Positions 1-13,120 of a DNA stretch of 64,000 nucleotides are shown piece by piece. Within the stretch, counting starts at the first letter, position 1. Each line of letters starts with the position of its first letter. Below the pieces are notes generated by a model that did no database searches, had not been told where the DNA came from, and saw only the letters and a program-made list of their open reading frames with translations. Source of the DNA: Gemmatimonadales bacterium (GTDB lineage: Bacteria; Gemmatimonadota; Gemmatimonadetes; Gemmatimonadales; GWC2-71-9); NCBI GenBank assembly GCA_020633775.1, contig JACKDA010000001.1, positions 186,001 to 250,000 of the forward strand, written 5' to 3'. A program made the position numbers and the translations under genes.

Positions 1-1703
1 GCGAGGGCGGCCTCGTCGTGGCGGCGGAAGGTCCGCGCGGCGCGGGTCGCGGCGTGGGTCCGGCGCCCGAGGGCCCCCATCACGTCGACGCCGACCCGCA
101 GCGCGGTGTCCAGCGTCTCCCGGTAGACCTGCGTCGCGCCGAGGTCCATGAGGTCATAGGCATCGTTGCGGTCCTCCGCCCGCGCAAAGATGCGGACCTC
201 GGGGAAGTGTCGCCGCACCTCGCGGACGAGCGCGATGTTCCGGCCCGGCTCGTCGAGCGCGACCACCAGCACCCGTGCCGACGCGATGCCGGCCGAGCGG
301 AGGAGGTCGAGCCGGGTCGGGTCGCCATAGTAGACCGGAAGGCCGAGCCGTCGCAGCACATCGACCCGGTCGGAGTCGTTGTCGATGACGGTGGTCGGCA
401 CGCCGTTGGCGCGCAGGAAGCGACCGACGGTGTTGCCGAAGCGATCGAAGCCGGCGATGAGCACGGGGGCCTCGCCGTGCATCTCATCGGCCTCGCGGGC
501 GGTGACCTCACGGGTCCCGAGGCGCGGGGCGACGACACGCTCCCAGGCCAGCATCAGGATCGGGCTGGCGGCCATCGTGAGCGCGACGACCGCGACCAGC
601 GGGCTGGCGACCTCGGCGGCGAGGAGTCCCAGGCTGCTGCCGAACGCGAGCAGGACGAAGGCGAATTCGCCCACCTGCGGCAGGGCGAAGGCGAACAATC
701 CACGCTGCTCGCCGCTCAGCCCGAACCCGCGGCCCAGCCCGAGCAGGATCAGGAACTTGCCGAGCAGGGTCGCGCCGACGAGCGCGGCGATCGTGCCGGG
801 CTGGCTCCCCACGAGGGCGAAGTCGATCGACGCGCCGACCGCGATGAAGAAGAGGCCCAGCAGGAGGCCCTTGAACGGCTCGATGTCGCTCTCGAGTTCG
901 TGGCGGAACTCGGTGGTCGCCAGGACGACACCGGCAAGGAACGTCCCCAGCGCGGGTGAGAGGCCGACCTGGGACATCAGCAACGCGATGCCCACGACCA
1001 GGAGAAGCGCGGCTGCCGTGAACAGCTCGCGCAAGCCGGTGCGCGCGATGAGCCGGAAGACGGGACCGAGCAGCAGGCGCCCCGCGACGACGATCCCGCC
1101 GACGGCGCCGAGCACGGCCAGGGCGCGTCCCCACGCGGGCAGCCCATCGACCCAGGTGTGTCCACCGGCCACCTCGGCCCCGCGCGGGGCCAGGAGCGGG
1201 AACAGCGCGAGCATCGGGATCACCGCGATGTCCTGGAACAGGAGCACCGAGAACGCGGACTGGCCGGCGGTGGTCTGCAGGAGGCCCCGCTCCTCCAGCG
1301 TCTGGAGCACGATCGCCGTGCTGCTCACCGCGATCACCATCCCCACCGCAACGGCCTCGGCCCAGCCAAGTCCGAGGAGGCGTGCGATCCCGGCCGCTGC
1401 CGCCGTCGTCACGACGACCTGGAGGCCGCCGAGCCCGAGGATCGAGGCGCGCAGTCGCCAGAGGAGTGCCGGCTCGAGCTCGAGCCCCACGACGAAGAGC
1501 ATCATGACCACGCCGAACTCGGCGACATGCATGATGTCCTGACCCGCCTCGCCGATGAGCGCCAGCCCGAACGGGCCGATGATCGCGCCGGCGATCAGGT
1601 AGCCGAGGACCGACCCCAGGCCGAGTCGCTTGGCGACCGGCACCGCGATGACCGCCGCGGCGAGGTACACGAAGGCCTGCTCGAAGAATCCGCCGTGCTC
1701 CAT
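1..1703 (-). CDS. Kef-type K+/H+ antiporter (CPA2) with RCK/TrkA-N domain, 3' end cut by window edge
   Basis: Inner-membrane monovalent cation:proton antiporter of the KefB/KefC type, which exports K+ and protects against electrophiles. I translated it by hand from the ATG at 1703; about 567 codons are visible and perhaps 30-50 are missing. The N-terminus (LGLGSVLGYLIAGAIIGP, then a GLELEP motif) matches the Kef transmembrane core, followed by about a dozen hydrophobic segments. The C-terminal part has an RCK/TrkA-N nucleotide-binding fold (VLIAGFDRFGNTVGRFL) and a YYGDPTRLDLL motif as in KefC. It starts 3 bases after the KefF-like gene stops, so the two form one operon, as in enterobacterial kefF-kefC. 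Glutathione gating is known for E. coli Kef systems; whether it applies here cannot be seen. Other TrkA-linked CPA2 exchangers remain possible. Confidence 0.9.
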   Translation of the reverse strand, partial: MEHGGFFEQAFVYLAAAVIAVPVAKRLGLGSVLGYLIAGAIIGPFGLALIGEAGQDIMHVAEFGVVMMLFVVGLELEPALLWRLRASILGLGGLQVVVTTAAAAGIARLLGLGWAEAVAVGMVIAVSSTAIVLQTLEERGLLQTTAGQSAFSVLLFQDIAVIPMLALFPLLAPRGAEVAGGHTWVDGLPAWGRALAVLGAVGGIVVAGRLLLGPVFRLIARTGLRELFTAAALLLVVGIALLMSQVGLSPALGTFLAGVVLATTEFRHELESDIEPFKGLLLGLFFIAVGASIDFALVGSQPGTIAALVGATLLGKFLILLGLGRGFGLSGEQRGLFAFALPQVGEFAFVLLAFGSSLGLLAAEVASPLVAVVALTMAASPILMLAWERVVAPRLGTREVTAREADEMHGEAPVLIAGFDRFGNTVGRFLRANGVPTTVIDNDSDRVDVLRRLGLPVYYGDPTRLDLLRSAGIASARVLVVALDEPGRNIALVREVRRHFPEVRIFARAEDRNDAYDLMDLGATQVYRETLDTALRVGVDVMGALGRRTHAATRAARTFRRHDEAAL

Positions 1704-1706
1704 CGC

Positions 1707-2306
1707 TCAGCTCCCGCCAGTCCAGTGGATCGGACGCAGCTCGTCCGCCTCGGCGACGCGGACCGGATCGATCCGGCCCTCGGCGAGGGCCGAGAGGAGT
1801 TCCGCATACTCCGCGGCGGCGCGCGTGATCTGCTCGGGGTCGAGCCGGTGTGTCCCGTGGACGATCCAGGGAGGCAGCCAGGTCATCCGGCAGAGCCGCG
1901 TGGTCGACTCGAGGGGCAGGAGGAACTGCCGGATCGAGGTCCGGTTGAAGCCGCCCGGCTCGTACGCCTCGCGCGGCCCACCCGCCGTCACCGCGCACGC
2001 CAATGACTTCCCGGCCAGGGCGTGGCCGGTTCGCCCGTATGCCCAGCCGTGCTCGAGCACGAGGTCCTGCCAGAGCTTCAGGATCGGTGGCGTGCTGTAC
2101 CAGTACATCGGGAACTGGAGGAGCACGATGTCGTGCTCCCGGAGCAGGGCCTGCTCGCGGCCAACGTCGATGTCGGCATCGGGATAGACCTGGTACAGGT
2201 CGTTCACGGTGACCGCGGGATGTCGGGAGGCCGCCGCCAGCAGGGCGCGGTGGACCCGCGACTTCTCGAGCGCGGGGTGGGCGAAGGCGACCAGGACGCG
2301 GGGCAT
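1707..2306 (-). CDS. kefF: KefF-like NAD(P)H:quinone oxidoreductase, Kef ancillary subunit
   Basis: Flavodoxin-fold NAD(P)H oxidoreductase of 199 aa, close to the 176-aa KefF and to mammalian NQO1/MdaB relatives. In E. coli, KefF binds KefC, is needed for full efflux activity and also reduces quinones. Visible signatures are an N-terminal VLVAFAHP strand, FPMYWYSTPPILKLWQD near residue 65 (the KefF/NQO flavin region) and VTAGGPREAY near 107. I chose the ATG at 2306 because this residue begins the conserved first strand; the open frame runs on upstream but only into the antisense of the next gene. A TAnnnT element lies 10 bases upstream and there is no Shine-Dalgarno sequence. First gene of a two-gene operon with the antiporter. 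Confidence 0.88.
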   Translation of the reverse strand: MPRVLVAFAHPALEKSRVHRALLAAASRHPAVTVNDLYQVYPDADIDVGREQALLREHDIVLLQFPMYWYSTPPILKLWQDLVLEHGWAYGRTGHALAGKSLACAVTAGGPREAYEPGGFNRTSIRQFLLPLESTTRLCRMTWLPPWIVHGTHRLDPEQITRAAAEYAELLSALAEGRIDPVRVAEADELRPIHWTGGS

Positions 2307-2316
2307 GGGAGAGAGG

Positions 2317-2326
2317 AATGTATCTT
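2317..2326. promoter_or_regulatory. Palindromic bidirectional -10 core (AATGTATCTT) between kefF-like gene and ptrB
   Basis: The ten bases AATGTATCTT fit AnnnTAnnnT, which is its own reverse complement as a pattern. It offers TACATT (positions 2322 to 2317) to the minus-strand kefF-like gene and TATCTT (2321-2326) to plus-strand ptrB. No good -35 is seen on either side. The minus start codon lies 10 bases downstream, the plus start codon 43 bases downstream. Inferred from sequence only. Confidence 0.5.
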
Positions 2327-2369
2327 GTCCCCGGCCGTCCGCCGACCGCCCCGACCCGAGGACCCATGG

Positions 2370-4448
2370 ATGCCGATGCCTCCCGAGCCCGCTGCCGAGC
2401 CCCGACCCACCGAGGTCATCCGCCATGGCGAACGGCTCCGGGACGAGTACGCCTGGCTCCGTGACCGTGACGATCCGGACGTCCGCTCCTACCTGGAAGC
2501 CGAGAACGCCTGGGGTGAGGCGACCCTCGCCCCGCTGGCCGACCTTGAGGCCTCGCTCTATCGGGAGATGCTGGGTCGGATCGTGGAGACCGACCTCTCC
2601 GTGCCCTACGAATGGCGAGGGTGGTGGTACTACAGCCGCACCGAGGAAGGGAAGCAGTACCCGATCCACTGTCGTCGCGCGGGGAGCATGGCAGGGGAGG
2701 AGGTGGTCCTGCTCGACCTCAACACGATGCAGGACGAGGCGCCGTTCCTCGCGGTCGGCAGCTTCGCGGTGAGCGACGACGGCTGGTGGCTCGCCTGGTC
2801 GCTGGACACGACCGGCTACCGGCAGTACACGCTGCGCGTCCGCGACCTGCGAACCGGCGAGGACCTCCCGCTCCGGCGCGAGCGTGTCACGTCGGTGGCG
2901 TGGGATGCCGACCGGCGAACCCTCTGGTACGGGGTCGAGGATCCCGGCACCAAGCGTTCGCACGAGATCCGGCGGCTCGATCTCGACACCGACACCGACG
3001 AGCTGGCCTGGCACGAGCCGGACGAGTCGATGAACGTCGGGGTCAGTCGGAGTCGGAGCCGGGAGTGGCTCGTCATCGAGGCGGCGAGTCACACCACGTC
3101 TGAGGTGCGCGTCCGGCGGGCGGGACGCGAGGAGCCCTGGCGGGTCGTCCTGCCGCGGGTTGCGGGCCGGGAATACGACGTCGCGCACCACGGCGATGCG
3201 TTCTACCTGCGCATCAACGACACCGGGCGGAACTTCCGGCTGGTCCGGCTGCCGACCGACGGGGGAACCCTCGCCGGGGCGGTGGAGGTGATGCCGCATC
3301 GCGAGGACGTGATGCTGGAGGGCGTCGAGAGCTTCGCCGGGCACCTCGTGCTGCACGAACGGGAGGCCGGCCTCCCGCACCTGCGGATCCACCCCCTCGA
3401 TGGCGACCGCCCGCCGCACCGAATCGCCTTCCCCGACGCGGTGTACGAGTGCCACGCGGGCGCCAATCCGTCGTTCGAGGCCGAGCACTACCGCTTCGGC
3501 TACCAGTCACCGATCCAGCCGATGTCCGTCTGGTCGTACGACGTGCAGGCGCGGTCACGGGAGCTGCTCAAGGAGCAGCCGGTGAAGGGCGGCCACGACC
3601 CCTCCCGGTTCACGACGCGACGCCTCGAGGCCAGGACCGCGGACGGGGCCCGCGTGCCCGTCTCGGTGGTGCATCGCGCCGACCTCGCACTCGACGGCAC
3701 GGCACCCTGCCTGCTGCACGGCTACGGGGCGTACGGCTACCCGTACCCCGTGTCCTTCTCCTCGAACCGCCTGTCGCTGCTGGAGCGCGGCGTGGTGGTG
3801 GCGATCGCGCACGTGCGCGGGGGTGGTGAGCTGGGCAAGGCCTGGCACGATGCAGGCCGGCTGGGCGACAAGATGCACACCTTCACGGACTTCCTTGCGG
3901 CAGCCGACACCCTGGTCACCGCGCACGTCGCGGCTCCCGATCGGATCGCGATCGAGGGTGGCAGTGCCGGCGGGTTGCTCATGGGGGCGGTGGTCAACCT
4001 CGCCCCGAGCCGGTGGGCAGCGGTCCTCTCGCAGGTCCCGTTCGTGGACGTGCTCAACACGATGTCGGACGCGACGTTGCCGCTCACGGTCGGCGAGTAC
4101 GAGGAGTGGGGCAACCCGGCGATCGCGGCGGAGTACGCCTGGATGCGCGCGTACTGCCCGTACACGAACCTCACCGCCGGTCCGTACCCGCCGATGCTGG
4201 TGCGCACCGCGCTGAATGATTCGCAGGTGATGTACTGGGAGCCCGCGAAGTACGTGGCCCGGATCCGTGCCCTCCGCACCAACGACGCCCCGTTGATCCT
4301 GTTGACGAACATGGGGGCGGGGCACGGCGGGGCGTCGGGACGGTACGATCGCCTGCGGGAGGTCGCGCGGGACTACGCCTTCGTGCTGAGCCAGCTTCGC
4401 GTGGCGGGGGCGCCGGCGCTCGCCGTGCACCGCGATCGTGCCGGCTAG
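2370..4448 (+). CDS. ptrB: Oligopeptidase B (protease II), S9 prolyl oligopeptidase family
   Basis: Cytosolic serine peptidase that cleaves short peptides after Arg or Lys. The product is 692 aa, close to the 686 aa of the E. coli enzyme. An N-terminal beta-propeller (about residues 70-400) gates a C-terminal alpha/beta-hydrolase domain. The catalytic residues fall at Ser532 (GGSAGG), Asp617 and His652 (GAGHGG), the same numbers as in E. coli protease II, which supports the ATG at 2370 (or the ATG two codons later). Acidic substrate-pocket sequence VGEYEEWGNP is present. Convergent with purK, with a 4-base overlap of stops. Monocistronic; likely promoter TATCTT at 2321-2326. Confidence 0.95.
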   Translation: MPMPPEPAAEPRPTEVIRHGERLRDEYAWLRDRDDPDVRSYLEAENAWGEATLAPLADLEASLYREMLGRIVETDLSVPYEWRGWWYYSRTEEGKQYPIHCRRAGSMAGEEVVLLDLNTMQDEAPFLAVGSFAVSDDGWWLAWSLDTTGYRQYTLRVRDLRTGEDLPLRRERVTSVAWDADRRTLWYGVEDPGTKRSHEIRRLDLDTDTDELAWHEPDESMNVGVSRSRSREWLVIEAASHTTSEVRVRRAGREEPWRVVLPRVAGREYDVAHHGDAFYLRINDTGRNFRLVRLPTDGGTLAGAVEVMPHREDVMLEGVESFAGHLVLHEREAGLPHLRIHPLDGDRPPHRIAFPDAVYECHAGANPSFEAEHYRFGYQSPIQPMSVWSYDVQARSRELLKEQPVKGGHDPSRFTTRRLEARTADGARVPVSVVHRADLALDGTAPCLLHGYGAYGYPYPVSFSSNRLSLLERGVVVAIAHVRGGGELGKAWHDAGRLGDKMHTFTDFLAAADTLVTAHVAAPDRIAIEGGSAGGLLMGAVVNLAPSRWAAVLSQVPFVDVLNTMSDATLPLTVGEYEEWGNPAIAAEYAWMRAYCPYTNLTAGPYPPMLVRTALNDSQVMYWEPAKYVARIRALRTNDAPLILLTNMGAGHGGASGRYDRLREVARDYAFVLSQLRVAGAPALAVHRDRAG

Positions 4449-5575
4449 TCGGTCAGCGCCCGCCACGCCGCGAGAGCCAGCTCCAGGGCGTCGCTGGGTC
4501 GTGCGGCCAGCGCGGTGAGGTGGCCCATCTTGCGGCCGGGCCGCGGGTCGGCCTTGCCGTAGAGGTGGAGCCGCACGCCGGGCATCGCGAGCGCCCGCTC
4601 CCAGTGCGGCGTGCCGCGTTGCCAGAGGTCTCCGAGCAGGTTCACCATCGCGGCCGGGCGCAGCAGGTCGGTGGTGCCCAGTGGCAATCCGGCCAGCGCC
4701 CGCACCTGCTGCTCGAACTGGCTCGTCACGCTGGCATCGAGCGTCCAGTGGCCGCTGTTGTGCGGGCGCGGGGCGATCTCGTTGACCAGCAGTCGACCCT
4801 CGACGGTAATGAAGCACTCCACGCCGAGGACCCCGACGTAGTCGAGGGAGGTCGCGATGGTGACGGCGGTCTCCGCGGCCGCCACCGCGGTCGGCTCGGG
4901 GACGCGCGCCGGGACCACGGTGGTGTGCAGGATGCCATCAACATGCGTGTTCTCGCCGACGGGCCAGTGGACGGTGGTGCCGTCGGCGGCACGCGCGACC
5001 ATCACCGAGATCTCGGTCGCGAGTCGGACCCGCTCCTCGAGGATCATGGGGACGCGACCGAGCCTGTCGAACGCCCCGGGCAGCTCCTCCCGTCGTGCCA
5101 CGGTCGCCTGTCCCTTCCCGTCGTATCCGAGGCGGGCGGTCTTCAGGATCGCCGGGGCAGCGCCGACGGCCTCCCAGGCAGCGTCGAAGTCCTCGACGCC
5201 GCGCACCGGGGCCCAGCGGACGGTGGCGGCACCGGCGCCGTTGAGGAACTGCTTCTCGACCAGGCGGTCCTGGCAGCGGGCGACGGCGTCGGCTGACGGG
5301 CGGACGGGCCGGTCGGTCGCGAGCGTGCGCAGCGCATCGGCCGGGACGTTCTCGAACTCGGTCGTGATCGCCGCCGTGGAGGCGACCAGGGCCGCGAGGG
5401 CCTCCGGGTCGTCCCAGGACGTGCGCAGGTGGCGGTCGGCGTGGGCCGCCGCCGGTGCGTCGCCCGCGGGATCGACGACCATCACGCGGTAACCCATGCG
5501 CACGGCCTCAGCCGCGAACATCCGGCCGAGCTGCCCCCCACCGAGGAGGCCGAGGGTGGCGCCCGGGAGGATCAT
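4445..5575 (-). CDS. purK: N5-carboxyaminoimidazole ribonucleotide synthase
   Basis: ATP- and bicarbonate-dependent conversion of AIR to N5-CAIR in purine synthesis; ATP-grasp fold, cytosolic dimer. The product is 376 aa. It opens with a dinucleotide-like [11 protein letters not shown] motif at residues 9-19, has EFENVP near residue 73, and ends with the ATP-grasp metal site [13 protein letters not shown]. The start ATG overlaps the purE stop by 4 bases. It is the last gene of the 13-gene truA-to-purK run; its stop overlaps ptrB's stop on the other strand and no terminator hairpin is evident between them. Confidence 0.96.
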   Translation of the reverse strand: MILPGATLGLLGGGQLGRMFAAEAVRMGYRVMVVDPAGDAPAAAHADRHLRTSWDDPEALAALVASTAAITTEFENVPADALRTLATDRPVRPSADAVARCQDRLVEKQFLNGAGAATVRWAPVRGVEDFDAAWEAVGAAPAILKTARLGYDGKGQATVARREELPGAFDRLGRVPMILEERVRLATEISVMVARAADGTTVHWPVGENTHVDGILHTTVVPARVPEPTAVAAAETAVTIATSLDYVGVLGVECFITVEGRLLVNEIAPRPHNSGHWTLDASVTSQFEQQVRALAGLPLGTTDLLRPAAMVNLLGDLWQRGTPHWERALAMPGVRLHLYGKADPRPGRKMGHLTALAARPSDALELALAAWRALTD

Positions 5576-6065
5576 CCCGGGTCGGGGAGGGTCATCCCCA
5601 GCACCCGCTCGGTCTGCTGGGCCCGGAACGTTTCCAGGCGCGCGGCGAGTTCGGGGTCGCGCCGGGCGAGCGTCGCGACGGCGAACAGCGCCGCGTTGTG
5701 GGCGCCCGCCTCGCCGATCGCGAAGGTCGCGACCGGGACGCCGGCGGGCATCTGGACGATCGAGTACAGCGAGTCGACTCCCTGCAGGTGCCGGCTCGGC
5801 ACCGGGACGCCGAGCACCGGGACCGTGGTCCGCGCGGCCAGCATCCCCGGCAGGTGGGCGGCGCCGCCCGCCCCGGCGATGATGCACTGCAGCCCGCGCC
5901 CCGCTGCGGCATCGGCGTACTCGAAGAGGAGCGCCGGTGTCCGGTGCGCGGAGACGATCCGTGCCTCGTGCGGAACCCCGAACTGGATCAATCGCTGGAC
6001 GGCATGCTCCATGACCGGCCAGTCCGAGGCGCTGCCCATCACGACGCCCACCATCGGCTCGCCGC

Positions 6066-6069
<4 letters not shown>
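5572..6069 (-). CDS. purE: N5-CAIR mutase, class I PurE
   Basis: Moves the carboxylate of N5-CAIR from N5 to C4 to give CAIR. At 165 aa it has the normal size for bacterial class I PurE. Visible signatures are GSASDWPVM at residues 12-20 (phosphate and carboxylate binding), the catalytic-histidine segment SAHRTP with His42, and [11 protein letters not shown] in the C-terminal half. It overlaps ppdK upstream and purK downstream by 4 bases each. The presence of PurK says the two-step bacterial route is used rather than the one-step class II enzyme. Confidence 0.97.
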
Positions 6070-8728
<2,659 letters not shown>

Positions 8729-8732
<4 letters not shown>

Positions 8733-10123
8733 GCGGAGGCCGCCATCGGTGGGGCATCGTGACGATGCCGTGCGAGGTCTGTGGGAATCTCGGTCGGGTA
8801 CGCGCCGGAGAAGCACGCGTGGCACCACCCGGTGCGCGGGCCCGCGGCGTCGACCATCTCGTCGAGGGTGAGGTACTCGAGGGTGTCGACGCCGAGGTAC
8901 TCGCGGATCGCCTCGGTGGAGTGGTTCGCCGCGATCAGCTCGTCGCTGGTCGGCGTGTCGATGCCGTAGTGGCAGGGGCCGGTGATCGGCGGCGACCCGA
9001 GGCGCAGGTGGACCTCGCGGGCGCCCGCCCCGCGGATCATCTGCACCAGGCCCTTGCTGGTGGTGCCACGCACCAGCGAGTCATCGATGACCACCACCGA
9101 GCGGCCTGCGATGATCTCGCGCACGGGGTTGAACTTGATCTTCACCTTGGCGACGCGGAGGCTCTGGGTCGGGTGGATGAAGGTGCGCCCCACGTAGTGG
9201 TTGCGGATCAGCGCGTGCTCCAGCTTCACCCCGCTCACCTCCGAGTACCCGAGCGCCATCACGTTGGCCGAGTCGGGCACCGAGAAGACGACGTCGGCCC
9301 CCGGAGCCGCGTGGTGGCGGGCGAGGGCCCGCCCGAGCTCGCGGCGCGCCCCGTCGACCGACCGGTCGAAGATGCGCGAGTCGGGACGGGCGAAGTACAC
9401 GAGCTCGAAGATGCAGCGCGACCGGGGACGGGGGGCGAGCGGCGCGAGCTGGGTCACGAGCCCATCCTCGATGCGCACGAAGTCGCCCGGGGCGAGCTCG
9501 GCGAGGTCCGTCGCGCCGACGAGGTCGAGGGCGCAGGTCTCGCTCGCGATCACGACCCCCTGGCCGATGCGACCCCAGACGAGGGGACGGAACCCGCGGC
9601 TGTCGACGGCGGCATAGAGGGTGCGCCCCGCGCTGATCACCACCGTGCAGGCCCCCTCGACCTGCTCGAGGGCGTCCCGGATCTGGGACTCGACGGTCGG
9701 GGCGCTGCTGCGGGCGATCAGGTGGATCAGCACCTCGGTGTCCGAGCTCGACTGGAAGATGGCCCCCGCCCGCACCAGTTCCTCGCGCAGCGCGGTCGCA
9801 TTGGTCAGGTTGCCATTGTGCGCGACCGACAGCGGCCCCTCATGGTAGTTGACGAGGTACGGCTGGGCGTTCGCCAGCACCGTGCTGCCGGCCGTCGAGT
9901 ACCGCGCGTGGCCGACGGCGACGTCGCCGGTGAGCTGGGCGAGGCGCGACTCGCTGAACACGTCCGAGACGAGTCCCATGCCGCGGTGCACCCGGGCCTG
10001 TCCCGCCGGGTCGACGGCGACGATGCCGGCGCTCTCCTGCCCCCGGTGCTGCAGGGCGTAGAGGCCGAGTTGCGCGATGCGCGAGGCGCCGTCGAGTCCG
10101 GATACTCCCAGGATGCCACACAT
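8729..10123 (-). CDS. purF: Amidophosphoribosyltransferase
   Basis: Catalyses the first committed step of purine synthesis: PRPP + glutamine to phosphoribosylamine. The product is 464 aa. The N-terminal Ntn hydrolase domain begins MCGILGV, so Cys2 becomes the nucleophile after Met removal and no propeptide is needed. The C-terminal phosphoribosyltransferase domain has VVIDDSLVRGTT. Four cysteines match the ligands of the oxygen-sensitive 4Fe-4S cluster of the B. subtilis enzyme: one before IFELVYFARPDS, one in GPCHYGID, and two in CHAC near the C-terminus. It starts 4 bases after purL stops and overlaps ppdK by 4. Feedback inhibition by purine nucleotides is a family property. Confidence 0.97.
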
Positions 10124-10127
10124 GCCG

Positions 10128-12419
10128 CTACTCCTCCGCGGCCCCCGGCGCGGCCATGCGCCGGGGGATCGCCTCGAGATGAATCGCCCGGAGTCGCCGG
10201 GTCGACCATTGCCAGCGCCGCTCGTCGCGCCGGATGATCAGCTCGCCCTCGGCCGGGCCGACGAGGCCGAGGTAGTGGGCGCCATGGCCGTGCTCGGCCG
10301 CCAGCGCCTGCAGCGCCGCGACATGCTCGGGTGCACACGACACCAGCACGCGCCCAGCGTCCTCGCCGAAGAGCCAGCCGAGGTCGCTCACCGCGTCGGC
10401 GTGCCGTGCCAGGTCCACCGTCGCCCCGAACGTGGCGTTCGCCCAGGGACCACCGATGCAGCATTCGGCCAGCGCCACGGCGAGGCCCCCGTCGCTCAGG
10501 TCGTGGGCCGATCGGAGCAATCGCCCGGCCGCCGCGCGGACCAGCACCTCCTGCAGCCCGCGCTCGGCCTCGAGGTCGACGGGTGGGGGCGGGCCGCCCA
10601 CGCAGTCGAGCAGTTCGGCCCAGTAGGCGCTCCCGCCGAGGTGGCCCGCGGTGCGCCCGATCAGCAGGATGGCATCCCCTTCGGTCGTGAAGTGGCTGCC
10701 GACCGCCGCGGTCACGTCCTCGAGGAGCCCCACCATGCCGACCGTGGGGGTCGGGTCGATCGCGCCGGTGGGCGATTGATTGTACAACGAGACGTTGCCG
10801 CCGGTGACCGGCGTTCCGAAGGCGAGGCACGCGTCCCCGATGCCGCGACACGCCTCGACGAACTGGTGGAAGACCTCCGGGCGCTCGGGGTTCCCGAAAT
10901 TGAGGCAGTCCGTGATGCCGAGTGGCCGCGCGCCGGTGCAGGCAATGTTGCGCGCCGCCTCCGCCACGACGCCCTTGCCGCCCTCGTAGGGGTCGAGCAG
11001 GACGTGTCGCGCGTTGCAGTCGACCGTCATCGCGATGCCGAACCCGGTGTCCTCGACCCGCACGACTCCGGCGTCGCCGCCGGGCGTGATCACCGAGCGG
11101 CCGCGGACCGTCCCATCGTACTGCTCGAAGACCCAGCGCTTGCTGGCGATCGTCGGGGCATCGAGCAGGCGCTCGAGGGCCTCCAGCGGATCGAGGTCGT
11201 CGCGCGACGGGGTGCGGCTGCGCCGCGCCACCGCCTCGGCCGATTCCCGCGCCTCGGGCTCGTAGATCGGGCAGCCATCGACCAGCGGCTGGCCGGGGAT
11301 CGAGGCGACGACGACCCCATCATGGATGATCCGGTAGCGGCCATCGTCGGTCACCCGGCCGACCACGGTCGCGTCGAGGTCCCAGCGCTGGCAGATGGCG
11401 CGGATCGCCTCGACCTGTGCGGGCTCCGCCACCACGAGCATCCGCTCCTGCGATTCGGAGAGCATGATCTCGTAGGGCGTCATCCCGGCCTCGCGCGTCG
11501 GCACGGCGCTGGTGTCGAGCTCGACCCCGACCCCGCCGCGCGCGGCCATCTCCGCGGAGGAGGAGGTCAACCCCGCGGCGCCCATGTCCTGGATCGCGAC
11601 GATCGTCCCGCTGCGGATGAGCTCCAGCGAGGCCTCGAGGAGGAGCTTCTCCGTGAACGGGTCACCGACCTGGACCTGCGGGCGGCGCGCCTCGCTCTCC
11701 GCGCTCAGGTCCTCCGAGGCGAACGAGGCGCCGTGGATGCCATCGCGCCCGGTCCGGGCGCCGACCGTCAGCAGCAGGTTGCCCACGCCCTGCGCGCGCG
11801 CGGTGATCAGCTCCTCGGCCCGCAGGAGGCCGACCGCCATGGCGTTCACGAGGGGGTTGCCGGCGTACCCGGGCGCGAAGACCACCTCGCCGCCGAGGGT
11901 CGGCACGCCGACACAGTTGCCGTAGTCCCCGACGCCCTTGACCGCCCCCGCGAAGAGGTAGCGGTTGCGGGGATCGTCGAGCGGACCGAACCGCAGGGAG
12001 TTGAGCAGCGCGACCGGCCGCGCGCCCATCGTGAACACGTCGCGAAGGATTCCGCCGACGCCGGTCGCCGCCCCCTGGTACGGCTCGACCGCCGTGGGAT
12101 GGTTGTGGGACTCGATCTTGAACGCCACTGCCCAGCCCTCGGGGAGGCGCAGGACCCCGGCGTTCTCGCCGGGGCCCTGGAGCACCTGCGGACCCTCCAC
12201 GGGAAACCTCCGCAGCACCGGCTTGGTGTGCTTGTAGGAGCAGTGCTCCGACCAGAGGGCCGAGAAGATGCCGAGCTCGGTGAGGGTCGGGGTCCGGCCG
12301 TCGAGGAGGGCGAGAATCGCCTCGTACTCGCGGGCATTCAACTTGTGCTCGCGGACCACGGCCTCGGTCACCGGCCGCTCGCCGGGAAACGCCCGCGGGG
12401 TGCTGGCGGCGCTCGTCAT
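10128..12419 (-). CDS. purL: Phosphoribosylformylglycinamidine synthase, small-type PurL subunit
   Basis: ATP-dependent conversion of FGAR to FGAM, using ammonia supplied by PurQ. At 763 aa it is the short, three-component form that works with separate PurS and PurQ, both encoded just upstream. Visible are [15 protein letters not shown] near residue 55, the ATP/substrate loop [10 protein letters not shown], and the AIRS-like glycine-rich segments [12 protein letters not shown] and DLSDGGLA in the second repeat. The start overlaps purQ's stop by 4 bases. Confidence 0.97.
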   Translation of the reverse strand: MTSAASTPRAFPGERPVTEAVVREHKLNAREYEAILALLDGRTPTLTELGIFSALWSEHCSYKHTKPVLRRFPVEGPQVLQGPGENAGVLRLPEGWAVAFKIESHNHPTAVEPYQGAATGVGGILRDVFTMGARPVALLNSLRFGPLDDPRNRYLFAGAVKGVGDYGNCVGVPTLGGEVVFAPGYAGNPLVNAMAVGLLRAEELITARAQGVGNLLLTVGARTGRDGIHGASFASEDLSAESEARRPQVQVGDPFTEKLLLEASLELIRSGTIVAIQDMGAAGLTSSSAEMAARGGVGVELDTSAVPTREAGMTPYEIMLSESQERMLVVAEPAQVEAIRAICQRWDLDATVVGRVTDDGRYRIIHDGVVVASIPGQPLVDGCPIYEPEARESAEAVARRSRTPSRDDLDPLEALERLLDAPTIASKRWVFEQYDGTVRGRSVITPGGDAGVVRVEDTGFGIAMTVDCNARHVLLDPYEGGKGVVAEAARNIACTGARPLGITDCLNFGNPERPEVFHQFVEACRGIGDACLAFGTPVTGGNVSLYNQSPTGAIDPTPTVGMVGLLEDVTAAVGSHFTTEGDAILLIGRTAGHLGGSAYWAELLDCVGGPPPPVDLEAERGLQEVLVRAAAGRLLRSAHDLSDGGLAVALAECCIGGPWANATFGATVDLARHADAVSDLGWLFGEDAGRVLVSCAPEHVAALQALAAEHGHGAHYLGLVGPAEGELIIRRDERRWQWSTRRLRAIHLEAIPRRMAAPGAAEE

Positions 12420-13120
12420 GCCGGGGCTCCCGAGGTCGGCGCGCCGACCAGCGATGCGAAGAAGGTCTGCCCGATCGTGTCGCCGAGGGTTGCCTCGGCG
12501 AGTCGCTCGGGGTGGGGCATGAAGCCGACCACGTTGCCGGCCGGGTTGCAGATGCCCGCGATGTCGCGCGCGGAGCCGTTGGGGTTGTGCGGCAGGTCAC
12601 TCCCCGGCACGGGGACGTAGCGGAGGACGACCTGGTTGTCGCGCTCGAGGGCGTCGAGCGTCGCCTCGTCGGCGACGAAGCGTCCCTCGCCGTGCGCCTG
12701 CGGAATGCGCACCACCGCGCCGGGACGGAACAGCCCGGTGCAGATCGTGCTGGTGCGTTCGATCCGGACGTCGACCGGCCGCGCCACGAAGCGCTGGCCG
12801 GCGTTGTGGAGCAGGGCGCCGGGAAGGAGGTGCGCCTCGCAGAGGACCTGGAAGCCGTTGCAGATGCCGAGCACGCCGCCGCCCGCCTCGGCGTGCGCGC
12901 GCACGGCCTGCATCACCGGGGCGAAGCGGGCGATCGCGCCGCTGCGGAGGTAGTCGCCGTAGGAGAAGCCGCCGGGGAGGATCACCACGTCGGCGCCGCC
13001 GAGCGACGTCGCCCGGTAGTCGAGCAGCTCGGCGGTCGCCCCGGCCCGGCGCGCGGCCTCGAGGGTCTCCGACTCGCAGTTGCTGCCCGGGAACCGGATC
13101 ACCGCCACCCGGATCGTCAT
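12416..13120 (-). CDS. purQ: Phosphoribosylformylglycinamidine synthase, glutaminase subunit
   Basis: Class I glutamine amidotransferase that hydrolyses glutamine and passes ammonia to PurL. The product is 234 aa. The nucleophile elbow is GICNGFQVL, and the catalytic His/Glu segment is MPHPERLAE near the C-terminus. RFPGSNCE at the N-terminus and [15 protein letters not shown] are family signatures. The ATG at 13120 overlaps the purS stop by 4 bases; the open frame extends upstream only into purS. Confidence 0.97.
   Translation of the reverse strand: MTIRVAVIRFPGSNCESETLEAARRAGATAELLDYRATSLGGADVVILPGGFSYGDYLRSGAIARFAPVMQAVRAHAEAGGGVLGICNGFQVLCEAHLLPGALLHNAGQRFVARPVDVRIERTSTICTGLFRPGAVVRIPQAHGEGRFVADEATLDALERDNQVVLRYVPVPGSDLPHNPNGSARDIAGICNPAGNVVGFMPHPERLAEATLGDTIGQTFFASLVGAPTSGAPA

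Noticed and set aside
508..2367. Minus-strand open frame of 619 codons
   Set aside because: Out of frame with the Kef antiporter, which has clear membrane segments and an RCK domain in its own frame starting at 1703.
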